16,492 nt of DNA from Clostridia bacterium (GTDB lineage Bacteria; Bacillota; Clostridia; Christensenellales; Borkfalkiaceae). Positions 7,425-13,126 of this stretch are shown here, in pieces. Numbering within the stretch: the stretch's first letter is position 1; every line of letters starts with the position of its first letter. Position numbers and translations under genes: made by a program. The stretch is from positions 1 to 16,492 of the forward strand of contig CAAGME010000047.1 of NCBI GenBank assembly GCA_900770945.1, written 5' to 3'. A model generated the notes under the pieces. That model saw only the letters and a program-made list of their open reading frames with translations, did no database searches and was not told the origin of the DNA.

Positions 7425-7511
7425 TTAGCTTTTCCGCGCGGCGAAAAGCGCGCAGACTATAAAGCCGAAATTCGCACCCGCCACAAACCCTATAACAAGC
7501 CCCGTAATCAT
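7425..7511 (-). CDS. 28-residue single-pass membrane micropeptide
   Basis: This small frame reads MITGLVIGFVAGANF at its N-terminus, continues as one hydrophobic segment of about 24 residues rich in glycine, and ends in the basic tail AARKS before TAA. ATG at 7511 is preceded by AGGAG, nine bases away, and a perfect -10 TATAAT lies at 7540-7545, giving a leader of about 20 bases; the -35 is weak. The layout (short N-terminus, G-x-x-x-G-like helix, charged end) resembles the DUF3789-type tiny membrane proteins of Firmicutes, though I cannot confirm membership. A longer 99-codon frame overlaps it in another register but has low-complexity basic content and a worse start. The function is unknown. 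It is convergent with the dehydratase terminator and lies just downstream of folT. Confidence 0.6.
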   Translation of the reverse strand: MITGLVIGFVAGANFGFIVCALFAARKS

Positions 7512-7539
7512 AAAACACCGCTCCTTTTGCCGTTACTGC

Positions 7540-7545
7540 ATTATA
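7540..7545 (-). promoter_or_regulatory. -10 element for the 28-residue ORF
   Basis: A perfect TATAAT on the minus strand lies 28 bases upstream of the micro-ORF ATG. No good -35 box is found at 16-18 bases. A small CCGTT-TTA-AACGG hairpin at 7563-7575, overlapping the folT stop, separates it from folT transcription. Confidence 0.4.
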
Positions 7546-7567
7546 TGATTGACAAAACAAAGCCGTT

Positions 7568-8263
7568 TTAAACGGGTTTTGAAAGGGAATTTTTGAGCAG
7601 GGTAAGCGGTTTGAAAATAAGCGTTGTTACCGTTAGATTTACGCAGAAAACCGTTATGAAAGTGGGGACGAGGCGGTAAAGAACGTAACTTAAAAGCGTG
7701 GGGTACTTGCTGCTGCCCGTAAGATACATTAAGTACGTTGCGACTGTGTTTAAAAGAAGCGAACAGAAAACGTACACCAAAACGTAAGATATTACTATTT
7801 TGAGATATTGTTTTTTGTCGTTATACCCGAACAAAAGCCCCGGGATAAGCCCGCAAAGTCCGCTTGAAACGCCTATAAGCGGGTTGTAAACGCCTTGCGG
7901 CGCGATTATGCCGGCGATTAAGTCGCCCAAAAAGCCGACGACGAACCCGTCCGCAGGACCTAAAATAAAGCCTGCGATAAACCCTACGAGGTGTAAAAGC
8001 GAGAACTTCCAAAGATTCGACCCGAAAGAAAACACGTTCGCTATAAAGGAAAGGGCAACGAGAACCGCAAGATAAGCGGTCTTTCTCGCACCGGTCGCTT
8101 TTACTGCAAAAGTCGGTTTTTTGACCGCCGTAAAAACGAACACGCCGGCGATAAAAACGGCGAGGATAAGGTAAAAATACCAGCTTGTTATAACGTTCGA
8201 AAAAATTTCGGCTACGTCAAAGCTCTTTGGCGGCTCGGCTAAAAAAAGTGAAAAAACGTACAT
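7568..8263 (-). CDS. folT: FolT, folate-specific ECF transporter S-component
   Basis: This is the membrane substrate-binding subunit for folate uptake through an energy-coupling-factor transporter. The core from about residue 62 to 225 has the ECF S-component pattern, including HLVGFIAGFILGPADGFVVGFLGDLIAG and GVYNPLIGVSSGLCGLIPGLLFGY, which matches FolT-type proteins. The THF riboswitch in front strongly supports folate as substrate. An N-terminal addition of about 55 residues, with one or two extra hydrophobic segments (1-8 and 25-48), makes it 231 residues long; usual FolT proteins are about 170-180. The frame is open to an ATG at 8332, but that lies inside the aptamer and has no ribosome-binding site. 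ATG 8263 is preceded by AGGAGGAG at 8272-8279, so it is the start. The ECF energizing subunits are not in the window. Confidence 0.88.
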   Translation of the reverse strand: MYVFSLFLAEPPKSFDVAEIFSNVITSWYFYLILAVFIAGVFVFTAVKKPTFAVKATGARKTAYLAVLVALSFIANVFSFGSNLWKFSLLHLVGFIAGFILGPADGFVVGFLGDLIAGIIAPQGVYNPLIGVSSGLCGLIPGLLFGYNDKKQYLKIVISYVLVYVFCSLLLNTVATYLMYLTGSSKYPTLLSYVLYRLVPTFITVFCVNLTVTTLIFKPLTLLKNSLSKPV

Positions 8264-8297
8264 AAAAAAAACTCCTCCTAAGTGTAGAAGAAGAGTT
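8264..8297 (-). terminator. Riboswitch expression platform: terminator hairpin containing the folT RBS
   Basis: On the minus strand AACTCTTCTT (8288-8297) pairs with AGGAGGAGTT (8270-8279), ten pairs with two G-U, around an eight-base loop, and is followed by a run of T that ends at the base before the folT ATG. The 3' arm is the Shine-Dalgarno sequence. Formed during transcription it would stop the polymerase; formed afterwards it would hide the ribosome-binding site. Upstream, ATTGGA (8296-8301) can pair with TCCAAT (8331-8336) at the 3' edge of the aptamer, a candidate alternative fold. Confidence 0.75.
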
Positions 8298-8327
8298 CCA
8301 ATAAAAAACGTATAAAAAATATGCGTT

Positions 8328-8425
8328 AGCATTGGATGCGCCCAAAAACCGCAAGGCGAAAAGCCTTTTCGTCCGTATTCAACATCCCGTTATACGGCAC
8401 TTAACGCTTTTGGTGCTACTCTGCT
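8328..8425 (-). promoter_or_regulatory. Tetrahydrofolate (THF) riboswitch aptamer
   Basis: Reading the minus strand, the leader contains the conserved blocks of the THF (folT-motif) riboswitch in order: GAGTAG, GCGTTAAGTG, GGGATGTTG, ACGAAAAGG, GCGGTTTTTGG and GCATCC (8334-8339), closed by AGCA (8422-8425) with TGCT (8328-8331). THF riboswitches bind reduced folates and usually repress folate transport or synthesis genes. The aptamer starts three bases after the predicted transcription start and lies about 65 bases before the folT ATG. Identification rests on recognised sequence blocks and gene context, not on a covariance-model score. Confidence 0.9.
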
Positions 8426-8434
8426 TGTGCTTAA

Positions 8435-8464
8435 ATTGTATTACTTTTTATTGCGCTTTGTCAA
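8435..8464 (-). promoter_or_regulatory. folT promoter, overlapping the end of the flippase gene
   Basis: TTGACA (8459-8464) and TACAAT (8435-8440) are separated by 18 bases on the minus strand. The -35 box and part of the spacer lie inside the last codons of the upstream flippase gene (stop at 8448-8450). The start near 8428 opens directly into the riboswitch. Confidence 0.85.
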
Positions 8465-9989
8465 GAGAAACGCGCGGCTTTTCTCTTTTTGTCTTTAAAT
8501 TCTTTAAGAAGGGGAAAAGTTCGTTTATATTTATCGCGCCGCCGACGGACAAAAGCGCGAAAGAAAACGCCGCCGAAATAACGCTAACGGTGAGTATAAG
8601 AAAAAATCCGCTCAAAACTTTTGAGAGTAAGCCGTTTAAAAAGCAGGCGAAAACCGACGCGGGGATTACGTAGACGAAGGTTAAAAGGAAAGATTTTTTC
8701 AAACCGCCCTTGTTTTCAAGGCTTTTAACGGTCAGAAAAAAGTCCAGAAGCGCGGTTACGACGTAGCTTACGCCGTAGCCGACGATAAGCGAATAAATGC
8801 CGATTTTAGCCGTTAAAAACCATATTGCGGCGAACATGCACACCGCCCCGGCAAGAAAGTTCAAAAGCGTAAGTTTTTCTTTGCCGAGGGAGTTTAAAAC
8901 GCTGCAACAAATCAAGGACGCGCTCATCGGCAGCATTATTATCGCCGACACCGAAAGATATCTGCCCGCTTGCGCGTTGCCGTAAACGAATTTACCGATT
9001 TCCTCCCCGCACGAAATAAAAATCGGTATTATGAGCGCGGAGACGAAAACCGAAAACGAGAACGCCGTTTTTACGCCGCTCACAAGTTTTTCGGAATTGC
9101 CGGAATAATAACTTTCGGATATTTCCGGCAAAGAAACGAGGGCGATTGAGCCGATTATGGTCGAGGGAATAAAGAGTAGCGGCAAAGCCATACCCGTGAG
9201 TTCGCCGAAGCTTTTTGTCGCTTCCGCGCCGCTCACGCCCGATGCGGCAAGCCTTGCGGGGATAACGAGCGCGACCAAAAAGCCCGTAAGAGAAGTGAGA
9301 GTTTTGGTGAGCGTTATCGGCGAAGCGGAGCAAACGAGCGGGCGAAACTGCTTTACGGGGTTTGCCACGCGCCCGCTTTTTATCACGAAAGTAACGGTCG
9401 AAATAATAAAAGAAACGACGTATGAAATAAGCACGGCTTGCCCCGCGCCTATTGCGGAAGAAAAGGCGTCGCGCGTTTTGGTGATGATAATAACGCCCGC
9501 TATAAACATACTCAGCTCCTCGATAAGCTCGATTATAGAATATGCGCCGTAATACCTGTTCCCCCAGAAAAACCCGCGTATAACCGCGTAAACGGACGTT
9601 AAGACTATTCCCGGGAGCATAACTACAAGCACGTCGTAACACCGTTTGTCGGCAAAAAAGCCGCTTAAAAGGGGCTTTGCAAAGTACAAAAACATGCAGA
9701 CGGGGATACTGATCGCAAGCGCGGCTATAATCCCCGCGGTTACGACGTCCGCACCCGCCTTGCCGCCCTTTAACGATTTTTCCTTTATCATAAGCCGCGA
9801 CACGGTTACGGGTATTCCGCTTGCCGTGAGAGTAACCACCACGCCGGCAACGGACAATGCGATTTGGTAAAGTCCGAGTCCTTCCGCGCCGACGTAGCGC
9901 GAAAGAAAAATTCTGTATATAAAGCCGATGAATCTTTCGGCGCAGGAAAGAATCGTTACGAAAGCAACGGTGCGATAAAGTTTTTTCAT
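8448..9989 (-). CDS. SpoVB/MurJ-like polysaccharide (lipid-linked precursor) flippase
   Basis: The 513-residue protein is hydrophobic throughout, with about 14 membrane helices and short charged loops, as in the MOP flippase superfamily (PST/SpoVB branch). The N-terminal MKKLYRTVAFVTILSCAERFIGFIYRIFLSRYVGAEGLGLYQIALSV follows the SpoVB pattern of an R-x-x-G-F-x-Y-R-x-x-L-S helix followed by G-A-E-G-x-G-L-Y-Q. Such proteins move lipid-linked glycan or peptidoglycan precursors across the membrane; SpoVB itself acts in spore cortex assembly, but many clostridia carry several paralogues, so sporulation is not implied. Length is typical (about 500-550). ATG 9989 has AAGGTG at 9994-9999. No terminator separates it from folT, so its transcript could run into the riboswitch. 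Confidence 0.87.
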   Translation of the reverse strand: MKKLYRTVAFVTILSCAERFIGFIYRIFLSRYVGAEGLGLYQIALSVAGVVVTLTASGIPVTVSRLMIKEKSLKGGKAGADVVTAGIIAALAISIPVCMFLYFAKPLLSGFFADKRCYDVLVVMLPGIVLTSVYAVIRGFFWGNRYYGAYSIIELIEELSMFIAGVIIITKTRDAFSSAIGAGQAVLISYVVSFIISTVTFVIKSGRVANPVKQFRPLVCSASPITLTKTLTSLTGFLVALVIPARLAASGVSGAEATKSFGELTGMALPLLFIPSTIIGSIALVSLPEISESYYSGNSEKLVSGVKTAFSFSVFVSALIIPIFISCGEEIGKFVYGNAQAGRYLSVSAIIMLPMSASLICCSVLNSLGKEKLTLLNFLAGAVCMFAAIWFLTAKIGIYSLIVGYGVSYVVTALLDFFLTVKSLENKGGLKKSFLLTFVYVIPASVFACFLNGLLSKVLSGFFLILTVSVISAAFSFALLSVGGAININELFPFLKNLKTKREKPRVSLDKAQ

Positions 9990-10017
9990 TTTTCACCTTG
10001 AATCCGGCGGTCGGAGA

Positions 10018-10053
10018 TTTAACCGAAAAGTTATATTTTAGCCGTCGGTTTAA
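10018..10053. repeat. Imperfect inverted repeat between divergent flippase and LysM genes
   Basis: TTTAACCGA (10018-10026) and TCGGTTTAA (10045-10053) are inverted arms with one mismatched pair around 18 AT-rich bases. It occupies the short divergent promoter region and could be an operator or merely part of overlapping -10 sequences. Confidence 0.3.
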
Positions 10054-10065
10054 TATATTCTTCGT

Positions 10066-10320
10066 ATGAGCAACTTATTAACGCCGCTTCACTGCGGAGA
10101 AAATTTTATTTACTATTTTGAAGAGGGCGACACGCTTGCGAGCGTTTCCGCTAAACTCAAAACGCCGCTCGAACGGCTTATTAAAGATAATTGTTTAACC
10201 TGCGAACCGAAAGTCGGCTCGGCTTTATACGTGAGCAAAGCTTTTTGCGGCAAAGTTTTGCTGCCCGAGGACTTTAAAACGGGGCAAAACGAGGGCGAAT
10301 ATCCTTTTAAAGTCGTGTAA
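10066..10320 (+). CDS. Short LysM-domain protein
   Basis: The 84-residue protein contains one LysM-like unit at about 14-56: FIYYFEEGDTLASVSAKL, then LIKDNCLTCEPKVGSALYV. This matches the pattern Y-x-V-x-x-G-D-T-L...N...P-x-x-G-x-x-L-x-V. LysM binds N-acetylglucosamine polymers such as peptidoglycan. There is no signal peptide or membrane helix, so either it stays in the cytoplasm or it is exported another way. Three cysteines (10, 43 and 61) are unusual for a wall protein. An in-frame stop TAA at 10051-10053 limits the start to the ATG at 10066, which has no Shine-Dalgarno sequence; AT-rich -10-like TAATAT (10051-10056) is so close that a leaderless mRNA is possible. A strong terminator follows. 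Clostridial genomes often carry such short LysM proteins of unknown role. Confidence 0.72.
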   Translation: MSNLLTPLHCGENFIYYFEEGDTLASVSAKLKTPLERLIKDNCLTCEPKVGSALYVSKAFCGKVLLPEDFKTGQNEGEYPFKVV

Positions 10321-10348
10321 ACAATTATTTTTTGTACTTTTTATTTTT

Positions 10349-10382
10349 GCAGTCGGGAAAATTTTCTCGATTGCCTTTTTTT
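10349..10382 (+). terminator. Strong intrinsic terminator after the LysM gene
   Basis: The segment 10349-10359 pairs with 10364-10374 (eleven pairs including two G-T) around the loop AATT. One C and then T7 follow at 10376-10382. It isolates the LysM gene from the regulator promoter that starts four bases later. Confidence 0.78.
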
Positions 10383-10385
10383 GCC

Positions 10386-10414
10386 TTGACAAAATTTAAT
10401 TCGATATATATAAT
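10386..10414 (+). promoter_or_regulatory. Perfect consensus promoter of the ArsR-topoisomerase operon
   Basis: TTGACA (10386-10391), 17 bases, then TATAAT (10409-10414): both boxes are full consensus. The start near 10421 leaves about 70 bases of leader. The spacer is overlapped by operator-like repeats. Confidence 0.9.
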
Positions 10415-10480
10415 TGTAAATATCGATTATTAAAATCTATAATTATATAGACAAATAATAAAATCTAATTCGATAAATAT
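10397..10480 (+). promoter_or_regulatory. Repeated TAATTCGATA operator-like sites
   Basis: TAATTCGATATATAT (10397-10411) and TAATTCGATAAATAT (10466-10480) are direct copies with one difference. An inverted copy, ATATCGATTATTA, lies at 10420-10432. The first and inverted copies form TCGATAT-12-ATATCGA across the -10 box, and the last copy ends nine bases before the regulator ATG. AT-rich dyads of this kind, placed over the promoter, fit autorepression by an ArsR-family dimer; this is inferred from position only. A CTATA-ATTA-TATAG palindrome lies at 10437-10450. Confidence 0.55.
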
Positions 10481-10489
10481 CAAAGTAAA

Positions 10490-11047
10490 ATGAACGCGGA
10501 GCTTGTTTTTAAAGCCCTATCGGACGAGGCGCGGCTTAAAATTTTAACGCTGCTTATCAAAAAACCGTCGTTTGCCGAAGAGCTTTCCTTACAACTTAAT
10601 ATAACGCCGTCAACGGTCGGGTTTCATCTTAAAAAGCTTGAAGCCGCGGGGATTGTGCGGGCGAAAAAGGAACAGTATTACCGTGTGTTTTACGTTGACG
10701 AGGGTTTTTTGAAGCTTTCAATAGCGTCCATTCTCTCTTCCGTAAGTCCGCCCGATACGGGGGCTTTTGAAAAGTGCGTGGAAAACGAATGCTTTGTTAT
10801 GGGCAGGGTAAAAACTTTGCCCGTGCAGAGCATGCGGAGAATAGTCGTTTACGAAAAGATAGCCGAAAACTTTAAAAAAGGAACGGGATACACCGAGGGC
10901 GAAACGCTTTTGAAAATCGCCGACGTATGCGACGACTTTTTAACGGCTAAAACCGAAATGCTTTCGTTCGGGATTCTTTTTGAAAAAAACGGAAAGTTCT
11001 ATAAAGCTCAAAAGGACGGCGGAGGCAAAGAACGAAAAAACGAATAA
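10490..11047 (+). CDS. ArsR-family winged-helix regulator with C-terminal DUF2087
   Basis: The 185-residue protein starts with an ArsR/SmtB-type winged helix (about 1-80): VFKALSDEARLKILTLL, then the recognition helix ITPSTVGFHLKKLEAAGIV (38-56) and the wing RAKKEQYYRVFYVD. The usual ArsR metal site (E-L-C-V-C-D) is absent, so it is not an obvious metal sensor. Residues about 108-172 (VKTLPVQSMRRIVVYEKIAENFKKGTGYTEGE...FLTAKTEMLSFGILFEKNGKFY) match DUF2087, a domain often joined to such heads, with unknown ligand. ATG 10490 lacks a clear Shine-Dalgarno sequence (only AAAG). It is the first gene of an apparent operon, 50 bases ahead of the ParE-like gene, and operator-like repeats surround its promoter, so autoregulation is likely. 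Confidence 0.85.
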   Translation: MNAELVFKALSDEARLKILTLLIKKPSFAEELSLQLNITPSTVGFHLKKLEAAGIVRAKKEQYYRVFYVDEGFLKLSIASILSSVSPPDTGAFEKCVENECFVMGRVKTLPVQSMRRIVVYEKIAENFKKGTGYTEGETLLKIADVCDDFLTAKTEMLSFGILFEKNGKFYKAQKDGGGKERKNE

Positions 11048-11097
11048 AGACTTTACCGAAAAAAAATTATAACCAAAAACAAAAAACGGAGGAAAAC

Positions 11098-13056
11098 ATG
11101 GTAAAAGGCGAATATACAGCGGATAAAATTAAAATACTCGAAGGCTTGGAAGCGGTCCGTATGCGCCCCGGTATGTATATCGGCAGCACGGGTACGAAAG
11201 GTCTTCATCACATTTTGTGGGAAATCGTAGACAACGCCATCGACGAGGCGGCGAACGGTTTTGCGGACACCATTAAGGTTACTCTTTACCCCGACGGCTC
11301 GGCTTCGGTTGAGGATAACGGCAGAGGTATCCCGACGGACGTTCATCCCGTGGCAAAGGTTTCGGGCGTGGAAGTCGTTTTCACGCAGCTTCATGCGGGC
11401 GGAAAGTTCGGCGACGACAACTATAATTATTCGGGCGGGCTTCACGGCGTAGGCGCGTCGGTTACGAACGCGCTTTCCGAATGGCTCACGGTAGAAGTTT
11501 ACAAAAAGAACATATATAAAATGGCTTTTTCGAGCTGGGTTGATAAAAAGACGGGCAAAATTCACGCCGGTGTGCCGAGCGGTCCGCTTGTGGACACCAA
11601 GGAAAAGACTAAAAAAACGGGTTCTTTCGTGCGGTTTAAGCCGGACGTAACGGTCTTTGAGGACGTAGTGTTCAACGAGGAAACGATTGGCAAACGTTTA
11701 AAAGAGCTTGCGTTTTTGAATAAAGGCGTAAACATTTATTTCACCGACGAAAGAAAGACCCCCGCGGTAGAAAAATATTATCATTACGAAGGCGGCATTG
11801 TGGACTTCGTAAAATACCTCAACGAAGGAAAAACCTGCCTTTATCCTAACCCCGTGTACGCCGCGGCGGAAAAGAACGGAATAAAAGTGGAGTTTGCCAT
11901 TCAGCACACGGACAGCTTTACCGAAAGCGTTTTTTCGTTCGTCAACAACATTCCGACGGGCGAGGGCGGTATGCACGAAGTAGGGTTTAAGTCGGGCATA
12001 ACCAAAATAATGAACGATTACGCGCGCTCACGCAACCTTTTAAAGGATAAGGACGCCAACCTTTTAGGCGAAGATTTCCGCGAGGGCATGACCGCCATAA
12101 TTTCGATAAAAATGAAAAACGTTCAGTTCGAGGGGCAGACGAAAACAAAGCTCGGCAACCCCGAAGTGCGCCCGGTAGTCGAAACGGTTACGGTCGAAGA
12201 GCTGGACAAGATTATGAAGGGCAAAAAGCAGAACGCCGTTTTCGACCTTATGATACAAAAGGCTCTCGCCGCCGCGAACGTCAGAAACGCGGCTAAAAAA
12301 GCGAAAGACTTAGCCCGTGCAAAGTCGGGCGCGGACAACGCAAAACTCGTGGGCAAGCTTTCCGATTGCTCGTCGAGAAAAGCCGCGTTAAACGAAGTCT
12401 TTATAGTCGAAGGCGATTCGGCGGGCGGCAGCGCAAAGCAAGGTCGCGACCGTCAGCATCAGGCGATACTACCGCTTCGCGGCAAGCCCATGAACGCCGA
12501 AAAAAAGCGCATTGAGGACGTTTTGAAGAACGAAGAAATCCGTTCCATAATCTCCGCGCTCGGCACAGGTATAGGCAAAGACTTCGATATATCGGGGCTT
12601 AGGTACGACAAAGTAATTATCCTTTCCGACGCCGACCAGGACGGCGCGCACATCAGGGCGATACTTTTGACGTTCTTTTTCCGCTATATGCGCCCGCTCA
12701 TTCAGGAAGGTCACGTTTACATCGGCATGCCGCCGCTTTATAAGGTTTTCAAGCGCGATATCGTGGAATACGCTTACGACGACAAAGAACTCAAAAAGAA
12801 GATAGATATCGTCGGGCGCGGCTATTCGCTCCAACGCTACAAAGGTCTTGGCGAAATGAACCCGTCACAGCTGTGGGAAACGACGATGAACCCCCGTTCG
12901 CGCGTGCTTATGCGAGTAACGCTCGAAGACGCGGCGGAAGCGGAAAGGCTTATTACGATACTCATGGGCGACGGGCTTGAAGAGCGAAAAATCTACATTC
13001 AAACGCATGCGGACTTTAACAAGGAGGATAACTTCGAGATAAGAAATCAAGACTGA
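11098..13056 (+). CDS. parE: Type IIA topoisomerase subunit B, ParE/GyrB-like
   Basis: The 652-residue ATPase subunit has all GHKL motifs: EIVDNAIDE (42-50), DNGRGIP (73-79) and GGLHGVGA (113-120), with K349 in QTKTKLGN as the ATP-binding lysine. The TOPRIM part has EGDSAGGSAKQGRD (438-451), PLRGK and DADQDGAHI (511-519), which hold the metal ions for DNA cleavage. The C-terminal signature RYKGLGEMNPSQLWETTM is intact. Length is typical of Gram-positive GyrB/ParE without the long proteobacterial insert. MRPLIQEGHVYI and DAAEAERLITILMGD lean towards ParE, whereas the N-terminus leans towards GyrB. The partner downstream lacks a classical GyrA box, so topoisomerase IV is preferred, with moderate certainty. 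The start is secure: GGAGG lies five bases before the ATG. It relies on the regulator's promoter, since none is evident in the 50-base gap. Confidence 0.88.
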   Translation: MVKGEYTADKIKILEGLEAVRMRPGMYIGSTGTKGLHHILWEIVDNAIDEAANGFADTIKVTLYPDGSASVEDNGRGIPTDVHPVAKVSGVEVVFTQLHAGGKFGDDNYNYSGGLHGVGASVTNALSEWLTVEVYKKNIYKMAFSSWVDKKTGKIHAGVPSGPLVDTKEKTKKTGSFVRFKPDVTVFEDVVFNEETIGKRLKELAFLNKGVNIYFTDERKTPAVEKYYHYEGGIVDFVKYLNEGKTCLYPNPVYAAAEKNGIKVEFAIQHTDSFTESVFSFVNNIPTGEGGMHEVGFKSGITKIMNDYARSRNLLKDKDANLLGEDFREGMTAIISIKMKNVQFEGQTKTKLGNPEVRPVVETVTVEELDKIMKGKKQNAVFDLMIQKALAAANVRNAAKKAKDLARAKSGADNAKLVGKLSDCSSRKAALNEVFIVEGDSAGGSAKQGRDRQHQAILPLRGKPMNAEKKRIEDVLKNEEIRSIISALGTGIGKDFDISGLRYDKVIILSDADQDGAHIRAILLTFFFRYMRPLIQEGHVYIGMPPLYKVFKRDIVEYAYDDKELKKKIDIVGRGYSLQRYKGLGEMNPSQLWETTMNPRSRVLMRVTLEDAAEAERLITILMGDGLEERKIYIQTHADFNKEDNFEIRNQD

Positions 13057-13126
13057 GCGTTGAAGATAAAGTTATAAAAAGTCACGCTATAAGTCGATTA
13101 TCTCAATGTTTAAAGAGGAAAACATA

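Noticed and set aside
7261..7560. 99-codon minus-strand frame across the gap after the dehydratase gene
   Set aside because: It runs through the dehydratase terminator and stop and has a lysine-rich non-family composition; the 28-residue frame in another register has the RBS and a coherent helix.
8264..8332. Upstream ATG at 8332 as the folT start
   Set aside because: This ATG lies in the 3' strand of the THF aptamer and lacks an RBS; the extra 23 codons would cross the terminator hairpin. ATG 8263 has AGGAGGAG.
8992..9996. Long (334-codon) minus-strand frame overlapping the flippase gene
   Set aside because: It is a shifted register of the flippase coding sequence, rich in Arg and Tyr with no hydrophobic or domain pattern, whereas the flippase frame shows clear membrane helices and family motifs.
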